This document shows, piece by piece, positions 1-6,339 of a stretch of 14,307 nt of DNA (the first letter of the stretch is position 1; each line of letters starts with the position of its first letter). Location: positions 1-14,307 of the forward strand of contig UQFY01000028.1 of the NCBI GenBank assembly GCA_900540385.1, given 5' to 3'. The notes under the pieces are model-generated. The model was not told the DNA's origin and did no database searches. It was given only the letters and a program-made list of their open reading frames with translations. A program made the translations under genes and the position numbers. Source of the stretch: an uncultured Mollicutes bacterium. Lineage in GTDB: Bacteria; Bacillota_I; Bacilli_A; RFN20; CAG-826.

Positions 1-15
1 AGACTAAAAGCAGGA

Positions 16-62
16 TTTTGAGAAAAACCGGAATTTAGTTTAAGAATTCACATTTCTCAAAA
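16..62. repeat. Nested inverted repeat at left edge
   Basis: The arms TTTTGAGAAA (16-25) and TTTCTCAAAA (53-62) are perfect reverse complements of 10 bp, and a shorter GAATT/AATTC pair (31-35 with 45-49) lies inside. No T-tract follows, so this is not a clear terminator. It could be the end of an upstream structure cut by the window edge, or chance in AT-rich DNA. Confidence 0.3.
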
Positions 63-79
63 GTAAGATACATTCTTTC

Positions 80-106
80 TTGCATGAATTATCTTGGTGT
101 TATAAG
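80..106 (+). promoter_or_regulatory. Putative tRNA-Lys promoter (extended -10)
   Basis: An extended -10 element, TGT followed by TATAAG, lies at 98-106 and ends 14 nt before the first base of the tRNA. A weak -35 (TTGCAT, 80-85) sits 15 bp upstream of the hexamer. Transcription would start near 113, leaving a short 5' leader. The -10 is convincing and the -35 is poor. Confidence 0.45.
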
Positions 107-114
107 ATAATTCA
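85..114. repeat. 11-bp perfect inverted repeat over the tRNA promoter
   Basis: TGAATTATCTT (85-95) and AAGATAATTCA (104-114) are perfect reverse complements around an 8-nt centre. The repeat covers the putative -10 box and start region. It could be an operator or a chance AT-rich palindrome. No regulator is identifiable from the sequence. Confidence 0.45.
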
Positions 115-120
115 CGCGTT

Positions 121-196
<76 letters not shown>

Positions 197-208
197 AATA
201 GAAACATG

Positions 209-229
209 CCTCCCTAATGGGAGGTTTTT
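209..229 (+). terminator. Intrinsic terminator of tRNA-Lys
   Basis: The stem CCTCCC (209-214) pairs with GGGAGG (219-224) around the loop TAAT and is followed directly by TTTTT. It begins 12 nt after the tRNA CCA end, so it ends a single-gene transcript. Confidence 0.85.
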
Positions 230-252
230 CTTTTGCCTATTAACGCATTTTC

Positions 253-280
253 TTGCTTTTTTCTCTTCTCTTGATATAAC
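253..280 (+). promoter_or_regulatory. Putative promoter of the 291 gene, leaderless spacing
   Basis: TGA followed by TATAAC (272-280) is an extended -10 element. TTGCTT (253-258) is a possible -35 at 16 bp. Only 10 nt separate the -10 from the ATG at 291, and no Shine-Dalgarno sequence is present, so the transcript would begin at or within a few bases of the start codon. Confidence 0.5.
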
Positions 281-290
281 TAATTCATAA

Positions 291-734
291 ATGGAAAATA
301 AACCTTCAATCTCCCGTTTAAGGAGAATTAAATCAACATTAGAAAAAAAGCAGAAGAAGTACGTTACTTTGGATATGCTTTCAAGATATGTCGGACTCTA
401 TTCTGACGTTGTAGCGGATGAACTCGTTTATTTTGAACCAATGGTAAAGATGGACACTTCGATGAATATGATGGATGTTCTCCCTCTTATTCAAGATTAT
501 CTAGCGCAAGTGGACGAAACAAACAAAGAAAACAGAGAAAAGAAGCCAAGACGTCAAGCGGTGCGAAAGAAGGAACTCCTTAAATATTCTTCCGTCGGGG
601 ATTTCGTTTATCAAAAGATGGCGGGTCCAGGAGGGCTTATCGCTCCATCTGCTAATTTAAACGACCACGATCTCCATGTTTTAGAACTTTTGGTAAAACA
701 AGAAATCTCCAAAAGGAAAAAAAGAAAAAAATAA
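291..734 (+). CDS. Small basic protein, possible Rex-like winged-helix
   Basis: This 147-residue protein has unknown function. Residues about 8-75 have the spacing of the N-terminal winged-helix domain of the redox repressor Rex: an Arg/Leu-rich first helix, then K-YVTLDMLSRYVGL, a short turn, DELVYFEP (Rex has a DFSYF-type motif here), and a closing helix. The Rossmann NADH-binding half of Rex is missing, so redox sensing is not expected. Residues 76-95 are a charged linker. The tail (96-147) contains VYQKMAGPGG and ends in a run of Lys/Arg (KRKKRKK), which suggests nucleic-acid binding. There is no Shine-Dalgarno sequence; the start is chosen because a -10 box lies 10 nt upstream and the Rex-like region follows directly. 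A strong terminator follows, so it is monocistronic. The Rex link is recognition by eye; an unrelated helix-turn-helix or ribosome-associated protein remains possible. Confidence 0.7.
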   Translation: MENKPSISRLRRIKSTLEKKQKKYVTLDMLSRYVGLYSDVVADELVYFEPMVKMDTSMNMMDVLPLIQDYLAQVDETNKENREKKPRRQAVRKKELLKYSSVGDFVYQKMAGPGGLIAPSANLNDHDLHVLELLVKQEISKRKKRKK

Positions 735-762
735 ATCAAAATCTAGCATGTCTAACTCTAAG

Positions 763-798
763 AAAATCGGTATAACGCTACACCGATTTTTCTTTTTT
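763..798 (+). terminator. Intrinsic terminator after the 291 gene
   Basis: AAAATCGGT (763-771) pairs with ACCGATTTT (782-790) around a 10-nt loop, followed by a T-rich tract to 798. It lies 28 nt after the stop codon. Confidence 0.85.
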
Positions 799-947
799 AA
801 ATGCAAAGTGTTGTGCAAGCATTAATCGATTCTTTTTGGCTTTAAAAAATGGTTTTAGAAAAAAATCCTAAAAAGCATGCTAAGTTAGGGTAAACTAACA
901 GCAATTCTTATAGAACCCCCTAAAGGGGGTTTCTTGAGGAAATCCCT
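799..947 (+). other. Intergenic region before PFOR with two hairpins
   Basis: This stretch has no credible coding sequence. It holds an imperfect hairpin at 878-903 (TGCT, two-base bulge, GTTAG, six-base loop, CTAAC, AGCA) and a GC-rich hairpin at 914-931. It could be a regulatory leader, a small RNA with its own terminator, or an operator region. I see no strong promoter inside it and no match to a known riboswitch or T-box. Confidence 0.35.
914..931 (+). terminator. GC-rich hairpin, possible terminator
   Basis: AACCCCC (914-920) pairs with GGGGGTT (925-931) around a four-base loop. The following TTCTTG is a weak T-tract. It lies 17 bp upstream of the likely PFOR -35 box, so it would insulate PFOR from upstream reading rather than attenuate its own transcript. 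Confidence 0.4.
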
Positions 948-976
948 TTGTCTAGAAGGAAGAAAAATCCTATACT
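948..976 (+). promoter_or_regulatory. Putative sigma-A promoter of PFOR
   Basis: TTGTCT (948-953) and TATACT (971-976) are separated by 17 bp and match the vegetative consensus at 4/6 and 5/6 positions. Transcription would start near 983, just before the Shine-Dalgarno sequence AAGGAGA at 988-994. Confidence 0.6.
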
Positions 977-1006
977 TAAAGCCGTATAAGGAGATGTTTT
1001 TTAGAA

Positions 1007-4000
1007 ATGTCTGAAATAAAGAAAACCTTTAAATCGGTTGACGGAAATACCGCTGCGTCAATCGAGAGCTATTACTTCACTGAAGTAGCAGCTATTTACC
1101 CAATCACCCCATCCTCGCCAATGGCTGAAAATGTGGATGTCATGGCTTCTAAGGGCGAAAAGAACTTCTTTGACTCCACAGTTAAAGTAGTGGAAATGCA
1201 ATCCGAAGCTGGTGCTTCTGGTGCTGTGCATGGCGCCTTACAAGGCGGTGCTTTAGCAACCACCTATACCGCTTCCCAAGGTTTGTTATTAATGATTCCA
1301 AACCTTTATAAGTGGTGTGGTGAGCTTTTACCAGCGGTCCTTCATGTCTCTGCTCGTTCTTTAGCGACTCGCGCTCTTTCCATCTTTGGTGACCAAGCTG
1401 ATATCTATGCTTGCCGTCAAACTGGCGTTACGATGATTTGCTCTGGCTCCGTCCAAGAAATCGCCGATCTTGCCCCAGTTGCTCACTTAACTGCAATTGA
1501 CGCATCTACTCCAGTGATGCACTTCTTTGATGGTTTCCGTACCTCTCACGAAGTTCAACACGTTGAATTTGTTGATAAAGAAGAATGGAAAAAACTTCTT
1601 CCTATGGAAAAGGTTGAAGCCTTCCGTGCTCGCGCTTTAAACCCACACACTCATCCAGTGACACGTGGTGGTGCCGAAAATGACGATATCTATTTCCAAG
1701 CACGCGAAGCCCAAAATGCACATTGGGACAATATTCTTCCTATCGTTGAAAAATATTTTGCCGAAGCAACTCGCTTAACTGGCAGAACCTATGCACCATT
1801 TGTTTATTATGGTGATCCAAATGCTGACCGCGTTATCATCGCGATGGGTTCCGTTACCGAAACCGCATCCGAAGTCGTGGATGCATTAAATGCCCAAGGC
1901 GAACATGTTGGTCTTGTTAAAGTCCACCTTTATCGCCCATTCTCTGCAGAATGCTTATCCAAAGCTATTCCTGCTTCCGTTAAGAAAATTGCTGTTCTCG
2001 ATAGAACCAAAGAAAATGGTGCCGAAGGAGAACCTCTCTATTTGGATGTTGTCTCTGCAATGTTCAAACTCGGACGCCACTTTGATCAAATCATTGGCGG
2101 ACGTTATGGACTTTCTAGCAAAGATACCCAACCAAAAGACGTTAAGTCCGTCTATGACTTCCTTAACGCTAAGAAAAACTGGACCGGATTCACCGTTGGT
2201 ATCACTGATGATGTGACCAATCTTTCTATCCCAGTGGATCAAGATTTCAAGATTCCTGCTTACTACACTTCTTGCTTATTCTATGGTTTAGGAAGCGATG
2301 GTACGGTTTCTGCTAACAAATCCTCCGTTAAGATCATTGGTGATGCAACCGGACAATATGCTCAAGCCTATTTCCAATATGACTCCCGTAAGTCTGGTGG
2401 AACCACACGTTCTCACTTACGTTTTGGTAAGACCCCAATTCGTTCCGAATATTATGTCAAGAATGCAGACTTCATCTCTTGCTCTCTTGATACCTATATC
2501 TTGAAATATGACATTATTGCCAATCTCAAAGATGGCGGAACCTTCTTACTCAATACCAATATGAGCGATGAAGAACTTGCAAAGGCTATGCCAAACCGTA
2601 TGAAACATCTCTTGGCAGAAAAACATGTTAAGTTCTATGCAATCGACGCAAACAAACTTGCTGAAGAATGCCATATGGGACGTCATACCAACACCACCTT
2701 ACAAGCCGCTTTCTTCAAACTCAATCCACAAATCATGCCTTATGAACAAGCTGAGGAATGGATGAAGAAGTTCGTCAAGAAGACCTATGAAAGAAAAGGC
2801 ATGGATATCGTCCAAAATAACTATGACGCCATCGATGCTGGCCCAGCAGGACTTCGTGAAGTGAAGATTGACCCAGAATGGATCAAACTTCCTACAACCA
2901 AAGTCTTAGAAGATACTGGCGATACTTATTATGATGAATATGTTGGCACCATTGATCGTCTTGATGGCGATGAACTCCCAACTTCTGAATTCCTTAAATA
3001 CGAACTTGCCGATGGCACTATGGAAGAAAATATCGTCTTCCGTCAAAAGAGAGCTATCGCGGATCGTGTTCCAGTTTGGAATCCACAATACTGTATCGAA
3101 TGTAACCAATGTGCCTTTGTTTGCCCTCACGCAACCATCCGTCCATATCTCTTAAATGAAGAAGAACTCGCTAAGGCACCAGAGATGATTAAGAACTCTG
3201 TGAAGCCAGTCACTGGTTCTCCAAAAGCGGCCAACCTCAAATATCGTATTACCGTTGCCACAGAAAACTGTGTCGGATGCGGACTTTGCGTTTCTGAATG
3301 TATGGCTAACCAAACCGCCAAGAAACTTGGCAATGACCATATGGCTCTTGTTATGAAAGACGCCAAAGCGGAATTTGGTGAGCAAATCGCTGCTGACTAT
3401 TGCTATTACAATGTTTCTAGCAAGACGGATATCTTCCCGCTTACTACTGTGAAAGGTGTTGGATTCTTACGTCCATACATGGAAGTTTCCGGTGCTTGCG
3501 CTGGATGCGGAGAAGCTCCTTATTATCGTTTACTCTCTCAATTATTCGGACACGACTTATTGATTGCTAACGCGACTGGATGCTCTTCCATCTATTGCGG
3601 ATCTACCCCACTTACCCCATTTATTAAAGATAAGAATGGCGAAGGCGTTGCTTGGGCAAACTCCTTATTCGAAGATAATGCAGAATATGGATTTGGTATG
3701 AGAATTGCGACCGACTACAAGATGTCCCAAATCACTCGTATCTTAAATGCTGCATTAGCCTCTGAAAACGTTGAAGATAGCCTCAAAGACGCTGCTAATA
3801 AATACCTTGCCGCTCTTGCTAACAAGGATAGAGAGGCGGAACGTCTTATCGTCCCAACTCTTGAAAAAGAAGTGGATGCCTCCAAAGATGAAGCAGTCAA
3901 AGAACTTAAGAACTACTATCGTGATCTCATCGAGAAATCCGTTTGGATCATCGGTGGTGATGGCTGGTCTTACGATATTGGCTACGGAGGATTAGATCAC

Positions 4001-4582
4001 GTTCTTGCTAATGAAGCTGACGTGAACGTTCTCGTTCTCGATACAGAAGTCTATTCCAACACTGGTGGACAAGCTTCTAAATCTTCTCAAACCGGTTCCA
4101 TTAACAAATTCACTGCTTCCGGTAAGAAAGAAGCCAAGAAGAACCTTGCTTTAATGGCTATGTCTTATGGACACGTCTATGTTGCTCAAATTGCCTTAGG
4201 CGCTAACCCAATGAAAGCCATCCAAGCCTTAAAGGATGCTGAATCCTACAATGGCCCATCCCTTGTGATTTGCTATTGCCCATGCTTGGAACAACATATC
4301 AAAGGCGGTCTTGTCAATTCCATCCAGGAAGAGAAGAGAGCCGTTGAATGTGGTTACTTCACTTGCTTCCGCTATGATCCAAGACTCGTTGCTGAAGGCA
4401 AGCCAGGACTTACAATTGATTGCAAGGAACCTGATTGGAGCAAGTTCAGAGACTTCTTGATGCTTGAAACAAGATTCTCTCAACTTCCAGTTATTAACCC
4501 AGAACATTCTGAAGAACTCCTTACGAAGTGCGAAAAATACGCAAAAGATCGTTGGGAAGCCATCAAGAAGTTTGGATTATAA
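1007..4582 (+). CDS. nifJ: Pyruvate:ferredoxin (flavodoxin) oxidoreductase, single chain
   Basis: This cytosolic iron-sulfur/TPP enzyme converts pyruvate and CoA to acetyl-CoA and CO2 and reduces ferredoxin, the central step of anaerobic pyruvate use. The 1191 residues show the full domain order. The pyrimidine-binding domain carries YPITPSSPM (31-39) and the TPP-activating Glu in VVEMQSEAG (Glu63). A transketolase-C-like region (about 256-415) and a gamma domain (from about 441) follow. A two-cluster ferredoxin domain has Cys696/699/702/706 and Cys755/758/761/765. The TPP-pyrophosphate domain has CAGCGE (Cys831, Cys834), Cys859, GGDG (983-986), EVYSNTGGQ and CPC with Cys1093; Cys831, 834, 859 and 1093 would hold the proximal cluster. 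There is no long C-terminal extension of the Desulfovibrio africanus type. The Shine-Dalgarno AAGGAGA (988-994) lies 12 nt from the ATG, slightly long. The gene is monocistronic. The symbol follows family usage (also por). Confidence 0.98.
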   Translation: MSEIKKTFKSVDGNTAASIESYYFTEVAAIYPITPSSPMAENVDVMASKGEKNFFDSTVKVVEMQSEAGASGAVHGALQGGALATTYTASQGLLLMIPNLYKWCGELLPAVLHVSARSLATRALSIFGDQADIYACRQTGVTMICSGSVQEIADLAPVAHLTAIDASTPVMHFFDGFRTSHEVQHVEFVDKEEWKKLLPMEKVEAFRARALNPHTHPVTRGGAENDDIYFQAREAQNAHWDNILPIVEKYFAEATRLTGRTYAPFVYYGDPNADRVIIAMGSVTETASEVVDALNAQGEHVGLVKVHLYRPFSAECLSKAIPASVKKIAVLDRTKENGAEGEPLYLDVVSAMFKLGRHFDQIIGGRYGLSSKDTQPKDVKSVYDFLNAKKNWTGFTVGITDDVTNLSIPVDQDFKIPAYYTSCLFYGLGSDGTVSANKSSVKIIGDATGQYAQAYFQYDSRKSGGTTRSHLRFGKTPIRSEYYVKNADFISCSLDTYILKYDIIANLKDGGTFLLNTNMSDEELAKAMPNRMKHLLAEKHVKFYAIDANKLAEECHMGRHTNTTLQAAFFKLNPQIMPYEQAEEWMKKFVKKTYERKGMDIVQNNYDAIDAGPAGLREVKIDPEWIKLPTTKVLEDTGDTYYDEYVGTIDRLDGDELPTSEFLKYELADGTMEENIVFRQKRAIADRVPVWNPQYCIECNQCAFVCPHATIRPYLLNEEELAKAPEMIKNSVKPVTGSPKAANLKYRITVATENCVGCGLCVSECMANQTAKKLGNDHMALVMKDAKAEFGEQIAADYCYYNVSSKTDIFPLTTVKGVGFLRPYMEVSGACAGCGEAPYYRLLSQLFGHDLLIANATGCSSIYCGSTPLTPFIKDKNGEGVAWANSLFEDNAEYGFGMRIATDYKMSQITRILNAALASENVEDSLKDAANKYLAALANKDREAERLIVPTLEKEVDASKDEAVKELKNYYRDLIEKSVWIIGGDGWSYDIGYGGLDHVLANEADVNVLVLDTEVYSNTGGQASKSSQTGSINKFTASGKKEAKKNLALMAMSYGHVYVAQIALGANPMKAIQALKDAESYNGPSLVICYCPCLEQHIKGGLVNSIQEEKRAVECGYFTCFRYDPRLVAEGKPGLTIDCKEPDWSKFRDFLMLETRFSQLPVINPEHSEELLTKCEKYAKDRWEAIKKFGL

Positions 4583-4598
4583 TCCTTTCTAAACAAAT

Positions 4599-4626
4599 AG
4601 CCCTCTCCAAAACGGAGAGGGCTTTT
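4599..4626. terminator. Strong terminator after PFOR, shared by convergent genes
   Basis: AGCCCTCTCC (4599-4608) pairs perfectly with GGAGAGGGCT (4614-4623) around AAAAC, followed by TTT. It starts 17 nt after the PFOR stop. Before the mobile element landed it also lay just beyond the stop of the convergent RluA-type gene, so it may once have ended both transcripts. Confidence 0.9.
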
Positions 4627-4643
4627 GCTATAAAGGCATTAGT

Positions 4644-4651
4644 CTTCTAAT
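4644..4651. repeat. Target-site duplication, left copy
   Basis: CTTCTAAT directly abuts the left terminal inverted repeat. The identical 8 bp abuts the right one at 4919-4926, as expected from staggered cutting by a DDE-type transposase. Confidence 0.85.
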
Positions 4652-4676
4652 GGCTCTGTAACTTTTAATGGGGATG
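4652..4676 (+). repeat. Left terminal inverted repeat of the MITE
   Basis: This 25-bp arm is an exact reverse complement of 4894-4918. It ends in ATGGGGATG, which is repeated almost at once at 4678-4686 and again inside the element. Confidence 0.92.
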
Positions 4677-4701
4677 AATGGGGATGGCGATAAAACAACT
4701 A

Positions 4702-4728
4702 GCCAAAGCTGTAACCTCAATGGGGATG
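4702..4728 (+). repeat. Internal direct repeat, copy 1
   Basis: GCCAAAGCTGTAAC (4702-4715) is followed four bases later by ATGGGGATG (4720-4728). The same module recurs at 4855-4882. The terminal repeats carry a related core, GTAAC then ATGGGGATG. Such subterminal repeats are often transposase-binding sites, which is an inference here. Confidence 0.75.
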
Positions 4729-4732
4729 AGCC

Positions 4733-4759
4733 AAAGGGCATCCGAAAGGGTGCCCTTTT
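4733..4759 (+). terminator. Terminator-like hairpin inside the MITE (1)
   Basis: AAAGGGCA (4733-4740) pairs with TGCCCTTT (4751-4758) around a 10-nt loop. The T-tract is short (four T). It would act only on plus-strand transcripts. Confidence 0.5.
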
Positions 4760-4786
4760 GTTATGCTTTGGAACTCCATCCCGATG

Positions 4787-4839
4787 GCCTCCTCTCTATT
4801 TTCTATTGGTCAATAGAATTCTAGCAAAGGAGGCTTTTT
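4787..4839 (+). terminator. Terminator-like hairpin inside the MITE (2)
   Basis: GCCTCCT (4787-4793) pairs with AGGAGGC (4828-4834) and TTTTT follows. A second helix, TTCTATTG/CAATAGAA (4801-4818), sits inside the loop, giving a stacked structure. Confidence 0.5.
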
Positions 4840-4854
4840 CCATGCCTAAAACTC

Positions 4855-4882
4855 GCCAAAGCTGTAACAATCGATGGGGATG
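4855..4882 (+). repeat. Internal direct repeat, copy 2
   Basis: This is the second copy of the GCCAAAGCTGTAAC plus ATGGGGATG module (4855-4868 and 4874-4882), with a five-base spacer instead of four. The stretch ATGGGGATGGCGAT (4874-4887) also repeats 4678-4691 exactly. Confidence 0.75.
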
Positions 4883-4902
4883 GCGATTTTTGCCATCCCC
4901 AT
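4874..4902. repeat. Hairpin overlapping the right end of the MITE
   Basis: ATGGGGATGGC (4874-4884) and GCCATCCCCAT (4892-4902) form a perfect 11-bp stem around GATTTTT. The right arm runs into the right terminal repeat, so this stem competes with the long-range pairing of the two element ends. Confidence 0.65.
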
Positions 4903-4918
4903 TAAAAGTTACAGAGCC
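4894..4918 (-). repeat. Right terminal inverted repeat of the MITE
   Basis: This is the exact reverse complement of 4652-4676. Read on the minus strand, its first bases encode the last residues and the TAA stop (4904-4902) of the RluA-type gene. Confidence 0.92.
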
Positions 4919-5564
4919 CTTCTAATAACCAAAGAGGTTTTACCTTGAAATGATGTTCTTTGATCGGCAAAGATTCGTCAAAATCAAGTTCATAGGCATT
5001 TAGATACATTCTTTTTGCGGGGGCAGAAGAGTATTTCAAATCACCAAGCAAATGAAAACCTAGCGAAGTAATAGCCATTCTAATTTGAGCCCTTCTTCCA
5101 GTATCAATAGAAATATCTAGAACCGTGCCGATTTGAATTTGATTTTTGCTTGTTAGATGGGTGATTGCTTCTTTACCATTTATTGGATCTAGAAATACCT
5201 TGCCGCCTTTTCCATTGCTTCCAAGCTTTTGTTTAACGTCAAAATGAAGGTTAGGGGAGATTCTCTCATCGATAACTGCTTCATAAAGACGTTTGACACG
5301 ATGCATCTCAAATTCTTTTTGAAGCATTTCTTTTAAATCTTCTCTCTTAGCAAAAAGCATAATTCCCGACGTTTCGTAATCTAATCTATGAACGATAAAA
5401 GGCCTTTCGCCTTTTTTCGATAAATATTCGTGGATGTAGTGGTACAAATTGTGCGAATAAGTATGTTTGTCGTTTGTACGGATGCTAAAAACATTTCTTT
5501 CTTTATAAACGACAATGATATCGTCGTCTTCGTAGATAACGGTATAAGGAATCTGCTTTTTCAT
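4902..5564 (-). CDS. RluA-family pseudouridine synthase, C-terminus rewritten by the MITE
   Basis: This enzyme would isomerise specific uridines to pseudouridine in rRNA or tRNA; the exact target cannot be told. The 220 residues carry the RluA catalytic motif HRLDYETSG with catalytic Asp62, and further conserved blocks RRAQIR and LLGDLKY. No S4 RNA-binding domain is present, and the length is near that of the compact members of the family. The last five residues (GLCNF) and the TAA stop come from the inserted transposon. Joining the duplicated site gives an ancestral end of LLE-D-stop, 216 residues, so the catalytic core is untouched and the protein is probably still functional. The ATG at 5564 has no Shine-Dalgarno sequence but lies 6 nt after a perfect TATAAT. 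The gene faces PFOR and is divergent from the lipoprotein gene. Confidence 0.93.
   Translation of the reverse strand: MKKQIPYTVIYEDDDIIVVYKERNVFSIRTNDKHTYSHNLYHYIHEYLSKKGERPFIVHRLDYETSGIMLFAKREDLKEMLQKEFEMHRVKRLYEAVIDERISPNLHFDVKQKLGSNGKGGKVFLDPINGKEAITHLTSKNQIQIGTVLDISIDTGRRAQIRMAITSLGFHLLGDLKYSSAPAKRMYLNAYELDFDESLPIKEHHFKVKPLWLLEGLCNF
4919..4926. repeat. Target-site duplication, right copy
   Basis: CTTCTAAT is identical to 4644-4651. On the minus strand it covers the last native codons of the RluA-type gene. Confidence 0.85.
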
Positions 5565-5570
5565 TCCATA

Positions 5571-5576
5571 ATTATA
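5571..5576 (-). promoter_or_regulatory. -10 box of the RluA-type gene, leaderless spacing
   Basis: On the minus strand TATAAT is followed by six bases (TATGGA) and then the ATG at 5564. No -35 is obvious. The start of transcription would fall on or next to the start codon. Confidence 0.55.
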
Positions 5577-5744
5577 AAGATTATCAAAAGGACTAGATTA
5601 AAAAACGTAAAGAAAAATAATTATTGAAGTGTATCCAAAAAAATGTATTGTTGAGAAAAAGAGGAATAGGAATTAATAGAAAAAGGAAAACATTTGTTTC
5701 TTATTTAATGTTAATTCCAACAATTACAGTGGAGGTCTACTAAA

Positions 5745-6284
5745 ATGAACAAAAAAATTATTAAAAACGGTTTGTTGGCTTTGCTAAGTACTACATTTTT
5801 AGGATCATGTTCGCAAGGAGAGGCTGCAAATTTAGACGATTACGAGATTCAAGAGGGTGAAACAAAAACAGCTCAATTGATTGCCTATCTTGATACTCCA
5901 ACGAATATCGACGTATTGAAGCCTCGTTTTACGATGCCTAGTTGGCATTATGAAGATGGAGCCATCTTCTTTAATGATTGGGATGCCTTTAGTAAGGAAG
6001 AAACTGCTTTATTTGCTAGGAAATACGGGTATTCGCTTGATTTGTATGATGATTATACGAGATGTTCTGGTTCTAACTTACTTTCTTATAATCGTCACGA
6101 AGACTCTGCCCCAGGGCCAAGTTACGAACTTGTGACAGATAAAATAACAGGAACGGTGGTAGTGCCCGCTTTAATTGGAGATTTAAAAGAATACAAAGTA
6201 ACCTCTAAATTAGATGAAAAGAAAAGCTTCACCGTGTATGCATCCGTCTCTCCTTTAACGGTGAGTGTTTGGACGGTCAAATAA
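5745..6284 (+). CDS. Small lipoprotein of unknown function
   Basis: The 179-residue product has a clear lipoprotein signal: a basic start (MNKKIIKNG), a hydrophobic stretch, and the lipobox LGSC with Cys22 as the lipidated residue. The mature part would sit on the outer face of the membrane. It is rich in acidic and aromatic residues (a PSWHYEDG segment, then FFNDWDAF) and ends in alternating beta-type sequence (residues about 145-179), suggesting a small beta-rich domain. I do not recognise the family. The start is secure: GGAGGT (5731-5736) lies 8 nt before the ATG. No clear promoter is visible in the 180 bp shared with the divergent RluA-type gene. A terminator follows, so it is monocistronic. 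It is a likely substrate for the Lgt encoded at 10636. Confidence 0.85.
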   Translation: MNKKIIKNGLLALLSTTFLGSCSQGEAANLDDYEIQEGETKTAQLIAYLDTPTNIDVLKPRFTMPSWHYEDGAIFFNDWDAFSKEETALFARKYGYSLDLYDDYTRCSGSNLLSYNRHEDSAPGPSYELVTDKITGTVVVPALIGDLKEYKVTSKLDEKKSFTVYASVSPLTVSVWTVK

Positions 6285-6298
6285 TCATTTCAAAAATC

Positions 6299-6328
6299 GT
6301 CTCTCTTTAATGGGAGGCTTTTTCTTTT
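6299..6328 (+). terminator. Terminator after the lipoprotein gene, abutting next promoter
   Basis: GTCTCTC (6299-6305) pairs with GGGAGGC (6312-6318), including two G-T pairs, and is followed by TTTTTCTTTT. The end of this T-tract is the first base of the next gene's -10 box, so terminator and promoter are fused. Confidence 0.75.
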
Positions 6329-6333
6329 ATAAT
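6328..6333 (+). promoter_or_regulatory. -10 box of the Xre-type gene, leaderless spacing
   Basis: A perfect TATAAT ends 6 nt before the ATG at 6340. No Shine-Dalgarno sequence or clear -35 is present. The expected start of transcription coincides with the A of the ATG. Confidence 0.6.
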
Positions 6334-6339
6334 GTAGGC

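Larger units (their letters stand above)
4652..4918. mobile_element. MITE-like non-autonomous transposon, 267 bp
   Basis: The element is bounded by perfect 25-bp terminal inverted repeats (4652-4676 and 4894-4918, outer sequence GGCTCTGTAACTTTTAATGG) and flanked by the 8-bp duplication CTTCTAAT. It encodes no transposase; the open frames in it look accidental. Inside are repeated ATGGGGATG motifs, a direct repeat of GCCAAAGCTGTAAC, and three hairpins. The GG end, the GGCTCT-type tip and the 8-bp duplication resemble what is known of ISL3-family insertion sequences, so an ISL3-type transposase elsewhere in the genome is the best guess. Perfect ends and duplication suggest a recent insertion. 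It landed in the last codons of the RluA-type gene and supplies its present stop codon. Confidence 0.88.

Noticed and set aside
799..1006. Riboswitch or T-box before PFOR
   Set aside because: No conserved T-box or riboswitch core was seen, and the hairpins lie upstream of the likely promoter rather than in the leader.
1890..4507. Several short open frames on both strands inside PFOR
   Set aside because: The PFOR frame is complete with all motifs; the others have no ribosome sites or recognisable content.
4652..4918. CRISPR array, because of the repeated ATGGGGATG motifs
   Set aside because: Repeats are short, unevenly spaced and lie within terminal inverted repeats with a target duplication; no cas genes nearby.
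4668..4925. Open frame of 85 codons across the mobile element
   Set aside because: It is made of the element's repeats and hairpins, lacks a ribosome binding site and has no protein-like pattern; open by chance.
6265..6339. Longer start for the Xre-type gene overlapping the lipoprotein gene
   Set aside because: Those codons fall in the lipoprotein gene's end, its terminator and a TATAAT box; the HTH domain begins right after 6340.
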